Assembly: GCF_029714305.1 (NCBI RefSeq)
Contig: NZ_CP121647.1
Coordinates: 1,446,501 to 1,510,500 of the forward strand
Direction: 5' to 3'
Length of the DNA stretch: 64,000 nt
Source: Bradyrhizobium sp. CB3481
Lineage (GTDB): Bacteria; Pseudomonadota; Alphaproteobacteria; Rhizobiales; Xanthobacteraceae
The notes under the pieces are model-generated. The model searched no databases, was not told where the DNA came from, and saw only the letters and a list, made by a program, of their open reading frames with translations. The first letter of the stretch is position 1; each line of letters starts with the position of its first letter. Positions 16,348 to 23,874 of the stretch are shown here, piece by piece. The position numbers were made by a program, and so were the translations under genes.

Positions 16348-17523
16348 TCACTTTGGTCCAATCACTCTGGTCCACGGCACGACCGACATGCCCGGTCCGA
16401 CCGGCACGTCGGCAGGCCAATGGTCGACCACAATCTTCACCGGCACGCGCTGCACGACCTTGACGAAATTGCCAGTCGCATTTTCCGCCGGCAGCAGGCT
16501 GAAGGCGGTGCCCGATCCAGGCTGGATCGATGCCACGCGGCCAGTCAATGTCCGGCCCGCATAAGCATCGATGGTGAATTCGACCGGCTGGCCGGGCCGC
16601 ATATATCTGAGCTGCGTCTCCTTGTAGTTCGCGACGATCCAGATATCGTCCGGAACCAACATCATCAGCGCCTGGCCCGCGGTAGCGAGAGTCCCGACGG
16701 CACCGGACAGCTTGACAACGCGCCCGGCCTGGTCGGCTGTGATGCGCGTGTACTGCAGATTGAGATTGGCCTGATCGAGCTGGGCCTGCGCCTGCTGCCG
16801 CCCGGCGCGCGCGCTTTCAAGCTGCGCCCCGAGCGTCTTGATGCCGAGCTCAGCAGCAATCATTGCCGCCTTTGCCCGCGAGGTGTTGGCCTGCTGTGAC
16901 TGCAGATCCGAACGCGTCTGCTGCTCACGCTGGACGGTGCCGGCGCCTTTATCGACCAGATCCTTGGCGCGAGCTTCTTCCTGATCTGCGAATTTGAGCT
17001 GAGCCTCGGCCTGCTCCAACTGCGCCTTTGCCTGATCAATCTGCTGATGTTGGCTTTCGATCTGGGCTTGGACGTTGTCGATATTGGCTTCCGCGACCGC
17101 GACCTGCGCCTTGGCTTGGCTGACCGCGATGACGTAGTCGCGATCGTCGATCCGGGCCAAGAGGTCGCCGGCATTGACATGCTGGTTGTCGGTGACCGGC
17201 ACGTCCGTGACATAACCGCCGACCTTCGGCGCAACTGAGAAGCTCCGTGCAGCGATGAAGGCGTCGTCGGTGATTTCGTAATTGCGAATGCTGAGCCAGT
17301 AGATAGTTCCTCCGCTGACGGCAACCAGCAACAGGCACGTCACGACGGACGCTAGAAGCCAGTGCGCGCGAAGTCGATCGCGCAGGGAAGCGGGTGGCTG
17401 CGCCTTGTCCTGCGCGCCGCTGTTCGCCTGATGATCCTTGGGCTGCGGCTGCTGCTCAGATCGCGTCGGCAGCAACCGGGGCCTGTCGGGGGAAGGGCTC
17501 CGCTCTATCGTCCGTGTGTCCAT
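16348..17523 (-). CDS. HlyD/EmrA-family membrane fusion protein
   Basis: 391 residues. A Pro/Gln-rich cytoplasmic N-terminus of ~50 residues precedes one membrane helix (VVTCLLLVAVSGGTIYWL, about 56-73). The first lipoyl half follows (FSVAPKVGGYVTDVPVTDNQ), then a long coiled-coil hairpin (about 130-240; VAEANIDNVQAQIESQHQQ, QLEQAEAQLKFADQEEARAK). The second lipoyl half and beta-barrel include TRITADQAGRVVKLSGAVG and FTIDAYAGRTLTGRVASIQPGSG. It links the MFS pump to an outer-membrane channel; no tolC-like gene is nearby. It lies downstream of a frameshifted tetR on the same strand, with a 243-bp gap (17524-17766) holding nothing recognisable. Confidence 0.9.
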   Translation of the reverse strand: MDTRTIERSPSPDRPRLLPTRSEQQPQPKDHQANSGAQDKAQPPASLRDRLRAHWLLASVVTCLLLVAVSGGTIYWLSIRNYEITDDAFIAARSFSVAPKVGGYVTDVPVTDNQHVNAGDLLARIDDRDYVIAVSQAKAQVAVAEANIDNVQAQIESQHQQIDQAKAQLEQAEAQLKFADQEEARAKDLVDKGAGTVQREQQTRSDLQSQQANTSRAKAAMIAAELGIKTLGAQLESARAGRQQAQAQLDQANLNLQYTRITADQAGRVVKLSGAVGTLATAGQALMMLVPDDIWIVANYKETQLRYMRPGQPVEFTIDAYAGRTLTGRVASIQPGSGTAFSLLPAENATGNFVKVVQRVPVKIVVDHWPADVPVGPGMSVVPWTRVIGPK

Positions 17524-17766
17524 GCGATGCCCTCAGGTTGTGCTGCCTGCGGTGCTACGCATGGAGAGTAGCTTGGTTCCCTTGATCGCATTGAACTGAA
17601 CAACTGGAACGGGCTTGCGAGCGGCCGTTTGACTTCACGGCAGTTCCGCACTTGCTCAATGCGCAGTTCCATGTCCAGACCGTAGGAGATCCCTCGCGCA
17701 CCGCCTGCACTGGGCGTGCGCTAACTCTTCGCCCCCGGCTACTGCATCAATGCAGCTGCATGATGG

Positions 17767-18398
17767 TCAGCGTTTCGTCGCACGTTTTGTTGCTTGCTTG
17801 CTGGCCGGCGGCTTCGCGGCGGCGGGTGCCGTTTTCGCTTTCGGCTGGATCCGAAGCCCGTCGATGAACACGTCGAGCAGCCGCCGGGCGGTTGCCTGCC
17901 AGCCCGGCTGGTCGTGCATGTAGCACATGCCGATCAGCGCCCGCAGCAGGTCGTCCGGGCTGATGTCGGCACGCAATTTCCCGGCGGCGACCGCACGGTC
18001 GAGCAGCAGGCCGACGGCCTTCGTCAACGGTCGAGCGAAAACGCGTGCAGCTCGGACTGGTTCTGCACGGCAAGCGCCAGCGCGGCCAACATGCCCTTCT
18101 TGGTTGCGACGAACTCGACATTGGAATGCAGCCAGCGGCGCAGCGCTTCGACCGGGTCCTTTGCGCCCTTCAATAGCTCGGCGAGTTCGCCGAGTTGCTC
18201 CACCTCGCGCCGGTAGACCGACTCAAACAAAGCCTCACGTGTCGGGAAGTGTCGGTAGAGCGTGCCGATGCCGACGCCGGCGCGCTTCGCCACCGCTTCC
18301 AGGCTCGCCTCCGGCCCACCGGCGCTGAATACGGCCTTCGCCGCTTCGAGCACGCGCTCGCGATTGCGCACGCCGTCCGCGCGAGGTTTTCGGATCTT
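17767..18398. repeat. ~630-bp direct repeat, copy 1 (tetR A)
   Basis: Near-identical to 21434-22066 in the same orientation, with a handful of substitutions and one deleted A. Homology ends abruptly at GGATCTT on one side and fades over ~30 bp at the stop-codon side. The two copies enclose the lrp, gamma-lyase-like and deaminase genes, so recombination between them would delete ~3.7 kb. Confidence 0.9.
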
Positions 18399-18428
18399 TA
18401 CTTTCGGTCGTCCTGGATGAGCGGACAT
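17767..18428 (-). pseudogene. tetR copy A, disrupted by a 1-base deletion
   Basis: TetR-family regulator almost identical to the intact gene at 21434-22084. The N-terminal 134 codons (18428 to 18024) run from MSAHPGRPKVKIRKPRADG through the helix-turn-helix (ASLEAVAKRAGVGIGTLYRHFPTREALF) to SELHAFSLDR. The frame is then lost, and the homologous C-terminus continues in another frame (18027 to 17767, TKAVGLLLDRAVAAGKL onward). The cause is visible: copy B has CGTCAAACGG where this copy has CGTCAACGG (18021-18030), one A fewer. The DNA-binding part could still be made. It sits upstream of the emrA/emrB pair on the same strand and was presumably their regulator. A sequencing error in the A run is the alternative. 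Confidence 0.85.
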
Positions 18429-18485
18429 TTTCGATATCCGTCAACATGTTGCAGCCGCCAATGAGTGCGCACGAAGTTGCTAACC

Positions 18486-18992
18486 TCAGCGTTGGCGCAA
18501 GGGCAAAGCGCCGGACAGTTTGAAGCTTTTCATCGCGAAGCTCGTTCGGATGTCGCGCACTTCGGGGAGGCTTAGAAAACGCCGGAGCACCACGGATTCG
18601 TAGGTCGTCATGTCCGGCACGACGATCTCGACCAGAAAATCGACGTCGCCGGAGATCAGGTGGCAAGCGACCACTTCCGGCATTTTAAGGATGGTCTGGA
18701 TAAACCGCTCCTTCGGCGCATCTGCGTGCTTTTCCATTTTGATACCCGCGAAGACAGTCAGTCCCAACCCGACGGCGGTGCGGTTCAAGACCGTTTGGTA
18801 GCCTTCAATGACACCTTCGCTTTCGAGCATCCGCACTCGCCGCGAACAGGGCGAGGGTGACAGGCCGACGCGATCGGCCAGAGTTTGGTTCGGCAGCCTC
18901 GCGTCGAACTGCAGTTCGCCGAGTATCTTCAGGTCAATCGCATCCAATTTCGCCAAAGAGTTGATTTGAGACTGTTTGGCTGGTTTGCTCAT
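18486..18992 (-). CDS. Lrp/AsnC-family transcriptional regulator
   Basis: 168 residues. The N-terminal winged helix is LDAIDLKILGELQFDARLPNQTLADRVGLSPSPCSRRVRMLESEGVIEGYQTVL (about 16-70), the AsnC hallmark. The C-terminal RAM/ligand domain includes ILKMPEVVACHLISGDVDFLVEIVVPD and MTTYESVVLRRFLSLPEVRDIRTSF. It diverges from the methionine-gamma-lyase-like gene with a 95-bp gap, the usual arrangement for an Lrp-type local activator of an amino-acid-degrading enzyme. The effector is probably an amino acid such as methionine or a related sulfur compound (inference from the neighbour). The target gene looks broken, so the regulator may have lost its purpose. Confidence 0.9.
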   Translation of the reverse strand: MSKPAKQSQINSLAKLDAIDLKILGELQFDARLPNQTLADRVGLSPSPCSRRVRMLESEGVIEGYQTVLNRTAVGLGLTVFAGIKMEKHADAPKERFIQTILKMPEVVACHLISGDVDFLVEIVVPDMTTYESVVLRRFLSLPEVRDIRTSFAMKSFKLSGALPLRQR

Positions 18993-19087
18993 TTTTTATC
19001 TACCTATTAGCGGTTTGCACCAACTTTGAGGGGTTACGAGACGAAGTTTAGCATAATTGGCGCTCGCTTTCTCGCTAGATTGTGGCC

Positions 19088-20284
19088 ATGAAAAACGATC
19101 GAAAATTCGGTTTCGCCACGACCGCCATCCATCACGGGTACAACCCGCTCGCTTACCATGGCTCGCTCAATCCACCCGTTTTTCTCACGTCGACATATGC
19201 GTTCGATCGCGTCGACCGGCAGCGAAACGTTCGCGGGCGAGAACGAAGGATACATCTACAGCCGGGTCGGCAACCCTACGGTCAGCATTCTGGAGGCGCG
19301 AATCGCAGCGCTCGAAGAAGGTCAGTGCGCCCTTGCGACCTCTTCAGGCATGGGTGCGATGACCGCTGTGCTGTGGACTCTGTTGCGTTCCGGCGATGAG
19401 GTGATCGCGGACAAGACGCTTTATGGGTGCACGTTCGCGCTCCTGAGCCACGAGATCCAAAGGTTTGGCATCAAGACACGCTTCGCAGATCTCACAAATC
19501 CATCCGGATTCGACCAGGCGATCACGCCGCGCACGCGGTTGGTTGTCGCCGAAACGCCCTCGAACCCCAACATGCGCGTTGTGGACATTGCCGAGCTTGC
19601 GGATCGCTGTCGCAAGGCCGGCGCTTTACTCCTGATCGACAATACCTACTGCACGCCCTATCTGCAGAAGCCGATCACGCTCGGGGCGTTCTCGTGGTCC
19701 ATTCGGCGACGAAGTACCTTGGCGGACATGGCGATCTTCTCGCCGGTCTGATCGTCGCGCGCAAGGAACTCGTCGACCAATTCCGCTTCGTCGGGATCAA
19801 GGAGATGAATGGCGCGTGCATTTCGGCATTCGATGCCTTCCTTGTGCTGCGCGGATTGAAAACTCTCAACCTTCGGATGGAAAGGCACGGCACGACGGCG
19901 GCCAGGATAGCCCGCGATATCGAAGCGCATGCCGCAGTGGCCAAGGTTTACTACCCGGGCCTGGTGTCCCATCCGCAATACCACGTGGCGAGGCGCCAAA
20001 TGCGGAATATGGGAGGAATGATCGCTCTCGAACTGAAGGGCGGTCTGCCGGCGGCCCGCGCATTTATGAATGCGGTCAGTCTGGCGACGCGTGCGGTAAG
20101 TCTCGGGGACGCGGAGACACTGGTACAGCATCCCGCCAGTATGACGCACGCTACCTATTCCCCCGAAGAACGCTTCGAGCATGGATTCACGGATAGTTTG
20201 ATAAGATTGTCGATCGGCCTCGAGGATTATGACGATATCCGCGCTGACCTGATCGAGAGCCTTGATCGCGTCAAGGCCGCCTAG
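19088..20284 (+). pseudogene. Methionine gamma-lyase-like Cys/Met-metabolism PLP enzyme, two frameshifts
   Basis: The three pieces together make a full ~400-residue Cys/Met metabolism PLP enzyme. Piece 1 (from ATG 19088 or GTG 19082): FATTAIHHGYNPLAYHGSLNPPVFLTSTYAFDRV. Piece 2 (from ~19208): GSETFAGENEGYIYSRVGNPT, LATSSGMGAMTAVLWTLLRSGDEV, VVAETPSNPNMRV and LLIDNTYCTPYLQKPITLGA. Piece 3 (from ~19693): VVHSATKYLGGHGDLLAG with the PLP Lys, to LIRLSIGLEDYDDIRADLIESL. The break near 19207 looks like loss of two bases after GTCGA (expected Glu/Asp-Thr-Gly). The break near 19689 looks like loss of one base before CTCGTGGTCC. No single frame joins them, so an active enzyme is unlikely unless these are sequencing errors. 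Confidence 0.85.
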
Positions 20285-20324
20285 TTTTGGCGTATCCCTC
20301 TTCACGACCATAAAGGGAATCCTT

Positions 20325-21329
20325 ATGACGGAGATGAGTGCTTTCATTCGGGGAATGCCGAAAACCGAGCTGCACATGCACATCGAAGGCAGCCTGGAGC
20401 CGGAGCTGATGTTCGCATTGGCTAGACGAAATGGTGTCAAGCTTCGCTGGGAAACGCCGGAAGCGCTACGAGCCGCTTACCGTTTCTCGGACCTGCAGTC
20501 GTTCCTCGATCTCTATTTCGAGGGTTGCCGTGTGCTCATGCATGAAGTGGACTTCTACGATGTGACCGCAGCCTATCTGAGAAAGGCCCATGAGCACGGG
20601 ATCGTTCGGGCCGAACTGTTCATGGGCCCGCAAAGCTTTACCAGTCGAGGAGTTTCGATCGATTGCGTCATGAATGGCGTCCTGCGGGCGATGGACGATG
20701 CCAAACGTGAGCGTGGAATCAGTTCCGGTCTAATGGTCAGCGCGCACCGTCACAGGACGGAGGGCGATGCGTTGGAACTGCTCGATCAGGTAATGCCTTG
20801 GTCGGATCGCATACTTGCGATCGGGATGGGTGGCGCGGAGATCGGTAATCCGCCGTCGAAGTTCAAAAGCTTCTTCCGCGAATGCCGTGGCAGAGGGTTC
20901 CGAACCACGATTCACGCGGGAGAGGCGTCCTACGTCCGGGAAGCCGTCGAACTGCTGGAGGTCGACCGCATCGATCACGGTAATTCCTGTTTGGCCGATC
21001 ACGGCTTGGCGAGGGAGCTTGCCCACCGCCGAATTGCGCTCACCGTTTGTCCACTCTCAAACCTGAGACTAAATGTAGTACGCTCGCTGCGCGATCATCC
21101 GCTGCGGGCAATGATGGATGCGGGCCTGCTGGCTACGGTCAACTCCGACGACCCGCCATACTTCGACGGATATGTCAGTGAAAATTTGATTGAGTGTCAG
21201 CGGGCATTGCAGCTCTCGCAGGAAGACATTGTCCGCGTGGTCCGCAACGGATTTGAGGCCGCTTTCATCACCGAAGAAGAGCGGCATCGGTTCTTGACAG
21301 CCGTCGATACCTACGTCGGACATGCCTGA
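20325..21329 (+). CDS. Adenosine/adenine deaminase family protein
   Basis: 334 residues from ATG 20325 (AAGGGA upstream; the in-frame start at 20262 would overlap the lyase and has no site). Zn-binding amidohydrolase motifs are KTELHMHIEGSLEPELMF (His17, His19), TTIHAGEASYVREAVELL (HAGE), RIDHGNSCLAD and LATVNSDDPPYFDG (metal Asp and neighbour). The RIDHG form and the short N-terminus lean toward the adenine-deaminase-type subgroup over adenosine deaminase. Related uncharacterised members act on other purines or aminohydrolase substrates. It follows the broken lyase by 40 bp on the same strand and converges with tetR copy B. Confidence 0.8.
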   Translation: MTEMSAFIRGMPKTELHMHIEGSLEPELMFALARRNGVKLRWETPEALRAAYRFSDLQSFLDLYFEGCRVLMHEVDFYDVTAAYLRKAHEHGIVRAELFMGPQSFTSRGVSIDCVMNGVLRAMDDAKRERGISSGLMVSAHRHRTEGDALELLDQVMPWSDRILAIGMGGAEIGNPPSKFKSFFRECRGRGFRTTIHAGEASYVREAVELLEVDRIDHGNSCLADHGLARELAHRRIALTVCPLSNLRLNVVRSLRDHPLRAMMDAGLLATVNSDDPPYFDGYVSENLIECQRALQLSQEDIVRVVRNGFEAAFITEEERHRFLTAVDTYVGHA

Positions 21330-21433
21330 TCTTGCTAGGGCAGGCTCGGGATTGCGAACCAGTGCACGCCGCCGACGTCGGAGATCGTCGCTTTCAGCCG
21401 CTGCGGCTTTGCAGCTGAGGCTGATCCTGACGA

Positions 21434-22066
21434 TCAGCGTCTGTTCACGCGCTTCGTTGCTCGCTTGCTGGTCGGCGGCTTCCCGGCGGTGGGTGCCGTT
21501 TTCGCTTTCGGCTGGATCCGAAGCCCGTCGATGAACACGTCGAGCAGCCGCAGGGCGGTTGCCTGCCAGCCGGGCTGGTCGTGCATGTAGCACATGCCGA
21601 TCAGCGCCCGCAGCAGGTCGTCCGGGCTGATGTCGGCACGCAATTTCCCGGCGGCGACCGCACGGTCGAGCAACAGGCCGACGGCCTTCGTCAAACGGTC
21701 GAGCGAAAACGCGTGCAGCTCGGACTGGTTCTGCACGGCAAGCGCCAGCGCGGCCAACATGCCCTTCTTGGTTGCGACGAACTCGACATTGGAATGCAGC
21801 CAGCGGCGCAGCGCTTCGACCGGGTCCTTTGCGCTCTTCAATAGCTCGGCGAGTTCGCTGAGCTGCTCCACCTCGCGCCGGTAGACCGCCTCAAACAAAG
21901 CCTCACGTGTCGGGAAGTGTCGGTAGAGCGTGCCGATCCCGACGCCGGCGCGCTTCGCCACCGCTTCCAGGCTCGCCTCCGGCCCACCGGCGCTGAATAC
22001 GGCCTTCGCCGCTTCGAGCACGCGCTCGCGATTGCGCACGCCGTCCGCGCGAGGTTTTCGGATCTT
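21434..22066. repeat. ~630-bp direct repeat, copy 2 (tetR B)
   Basis: Partner of 17767-18398. It keeps the full A run (21692-21694) that is short by one in copy 1. Upstream of the shared segment the two regions have nothing in common, so the duplication moved the coding part without its operator. Confidence 0.9.
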
Positions 22067-22084
22067 GTCGGCCTGATCGTCCAT
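21434..22084 (-). CDS. TetR-family regulator (copy B, intact)
   Basis: 216 residues. Residues ~8-60 contain KIRKPRADGVRNRERVLEAAKAVFSAGG and the helix-turn-helix ASLEAVAKRAGVGIGTLYRHFPTREALF. The ligand domain contains LRRWLHSNVEFVATKKGML and ALIGMCYMHDQPGWQATALRLLDVFIDGL, with a Lys/Thr/Pro-rich basic tail. Apart from the first few residues it matches copy A almost exactly. The N-termini differ (MDDQADK against MSAHPGRPKV), so the duplication join falls just inside the gene. It diverges from the molybdenum hydroxylase operon across a 240-bp gap that holds a promoter with a palindrome in its spacer, so it probably represses that operon. Confidence 0.87.
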   Translation of the reverse strand: MDDQADKIRKPRADGVRNRERVLEAAKAVFSAGGPEASLEAVAKRAGVGIGTLYRHFPTREALFEAVYRREVEQLSELAELLKSAKDPVEALRRWLHSNVEFVATKKGMLAALALAVQNQSELHAFSLDRLTKAVGLLLDRAVAAGKLRADISPDDLLRALIGMCYMHDQPGWQATALRLLDVFIDGLRIQPKAKTAPTAGKPPTSKRATKRVNRR

Positions 22085-22191
22085 ACCCCCGAATGTAGAT
22101 CACGATCCGGTTAGATTGAACCCGGTCATGGCTGCATCGCGTTGTTTGCACATGCTCTTTTGACGAATTCTGAAATCTTTTTAGGTGCCCC

Positions 22192-22220
22192 TTGTTAAAC
22201 GGAGGGTGCCTCCGTATATC
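22192..22220 (+). promoter_or_regulatory. Promoter with operator-like palindrome in the spacer, upstream of the paoABC-like operon
   Basis: -35 TTGTTA (22192-22197), exactly 17 bp, -10 TATATC (22215-22220). The spacer is almost entirely a perfect inverted repeat ACGGAGG-GTG-CCTCCGT (22199-22215). A repressor dimer bound there would block RNA polymerase directly. The adjacent divergent TetR copy B is the natural candidate. Confidence 0.7.
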
Positions 22221-22324
22221 CGCTCGGCTATCGGCTCGATCCATCGTCGAGCCGCGTGAAATCGATGGCGGCCACGCCGTGGCGCGCAGCGATGACCCAT
22301 GACCATATCTGATCGGAGCTCTCG

Positions 22325-22822
22325 ATGACCCACTCCATCAGCCTCACCGTGAACGGTGCGCGGCGCGAGATCGAATTGAACGATCCGCGCGTCACGCTGC
22401 TCGATCTCCTGCGTGAGCGCCTCCAACTCACCGGAACCAAGAAGGGATGCGACCGCTGCCAATGCGGCGCCTGCACCATCCTCGTCGACGGCAAGCGCAT
22501 CAATTCGTGCCTCGCGCTCGCCATCAGCCATGCCGGCGCCGAGATCGTCACGATCGAAGGCATTGCCCGCGGGGATCAGCTGCATCCGGTGCAGGCCGCT
22601 TTCATCGCCTGCGACGGCTTTCAGTGCGGCTTCTGCACGCCGGGCCAGATCATGAGCGCGATCGGGCTGATGAGCGAGGGCCAGGCCGGCAACGATCCCG
22701 AGCGGATCCGTGAAGGCATGAGCGGCAATCTCTGCCGCTGCGGCGCCTATGCCGGCATCGTCGATGCCGTGCTGGAAGCGCAGGCGAGCCAGACCGAAGC
22801 AGGCCGGAGGCGCTCCGCATGA
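22325..22822 (+). CDS. paoA: [2Fe-2S] subunit of a xanthine dehydrogenase/aldehyde oxidoreductase-type molybdenum hydroxylase
   Basis: 165-residue iron-sulfur subunit. The plant-ferredoxin-like cluster is in GTKKGCDRCQCGACTILVDG (about 39-58), with an extra Cys where the family usually has Gly (C-x2-C-x-C-x2-C instead of C-x4-C-x2-C only). The second four-helix cluster has QCGFCTPGQIMSAIGL and SGNLCRCGAYAGIVDAV. It passes electrons from the Mo site to the FAD subunit. No Tat signal is present, unlike Escherichia coli PaoA, so the complex is probably cytoplasmic. It overlaps the FAD-subunit start by 4 bp (ATGA). The gene symbol reflects PaoABC/YagTSR-like architecture; the substrate is unknown (aromatic aldehydes, purines or N-heterocycles are all possible). 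Confidence 0.85.
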   Translation: MTHSISLTVNGARREIELNDPRVTLLDLLRERLQLTGTKKGCDRCQCGACTILVDGKRINSCLALAISHAGAEIVTIEGIARGDQLHPVQAAFIACDGFQCGFCTPGQIMSAIGLMSEGQAGNDPERIREGMSGNLCRCGAYAGIVDAVLEAQASQTEAGRRRSA

Positions 22823-23874
22823 AAATGTTCGATTATGTGAAGCCCGCGACGCTGGCTGAAGCCGTTGCGGCCGCGAGCCAGCCGGGTGCCGCCTATCTTG
22901 CCGCCGGCACCAACCTGCTCGATCTCATGAAGGCCGGCGTCAGCCGTCCGGATCGCCTGGTCGATGTCACCCATCTTCCAGGACTGGACCGCATCGAGCA
23001 TTTGCCCGGCGGCGGCGTCCGCATCGGTGCGCTGGTCTCCAATGCGGGCCTCGCGCACGACACCGAGTTCGCAACGGCCTACCCGGCGGTGGCGGAAGCC
23101 TTGCTGTCAGGCGCCTCGGCGCAACTGCGCAATGCCGCGACGGTCGGCGGCAATCTGCTGCAGCGGACGCGCTGCGCCTATTTCTACGACACCGCCAGCC
23201 GCTGCAACAAGCGCGAGGCGGGAAGCGGCTGCGATGCCCAGGGCGGCGAGAACCGGCTGCACGCCGTGCTCGGCTGGAGCGCGAGCTGCATCGCCACGCA
23301 CCCTTCCGATTTTTGCGTGCCGCTGGTTGCGCTCGATGCCGTCGTCGAGATCGAAGGCAAGAACGGCCGCCGCGAGCTGCCGCTCGACGAGTTGTACCGC
23401 CTGCCGGGCGACGCGCCCGAGCGCGACAACGTGCTCGCGCCCGGCGATCTGATCGTCGCGGTGCGGCTGCCGCCGGCGTCGCGGAATTTTGCCGCGCATG
23501 CCCGCTATCTCAAGGTCCGCGAGCGCACCTCCTACGCCTTCGCCGTGGTATCGACTGCCGCCGCGCTGCAGATCGAGAACGGCAGGATCGCCGAGGCGCG
23601 GCTGGCGCTCGGCGGCGTCGCGGCAAAGCCATGGCGCGCCCGTGCGGCGGAGCAGGTGCTGAAGGGAGCTACGCCGGATGCAGCCAATTTCCGCGAGGCC
23701 GCCCGGTCAGCTCTCGCCGAGGCAACGCCGTCCGGCGACAACGCCTTCAAGATCGAGCTGGCGCGCCGTGTGATCGTGCGGGCGCTGAGCCTTGCCGCAA
23801 CCGGGACGCCCGCGCGCATACCCGCGCTGCCGGCGTCCGTCTTCGCATCGAATTCCGGAGCATTGCATGCTTGA
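22819..23874 (+). CDS. paoB: FAD-binding subunit with extra [4Fe-4S] cluster loop (PaoB-like)
   Basis: 351 residues. The FAD-binding motifs of the CO-dehydrogenase flavoprotein family are present: AAYLAAGTNLLDLMKAG and QLRNAATVGGNLLQRTRC. Between them and the C-terminal domain is a Cys-rich insertion, about residues 119-160 (RCAYFYDTASRCNKREAGSGCDAQGG ... SASCIATHPSDFCVPL). In Escherichia coli PaoB and in 4-hydroxybenzoyl-CoA reductase-type subunits the equivalent loop binds an extra [4Fe-4S] cluster. The C-terminal CODH_C domain ends around residue 330. It overlaps both neighbours by 4-8 bp, so the three genes are translated together. Confidence 0.87.
   Translation: MKMFDYVKPATLAEAVAAASQPGAAYLAAGTNLLDLMKAGVSRPDRLVDVTHLPGLDRIEHLPGGGVRIGALVSNAGLAHDTEFATAYPAVAEALLSGASAQLRNAATVGGNLLQRTRCAYFYDTASRCNKREAGSGCDAQGGENRLHAVLGWSASCIATHPSDFCVPLVALDAVVEIEGKNGRRELPLDELYRLPGDAPERDNVLAPGDLIVAVRLPPASRNFAAHARYLKVRERTSYAFAVVSTAAALQIENGRIAEARLALGGVAAKPWRARAAEQVLKGATPDAANFREAARSALAEATPSGDNAFKIELARRVIVRALSLAATGTPARIPALPASVFASNSGALHA

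Noticed and set aside
18442..18451. CAACATGTTG palindrome upstream of tetR copy A as its operator
   Set aside because: Only 10 bp, common by chance, and not shared with the region controlling copy B.
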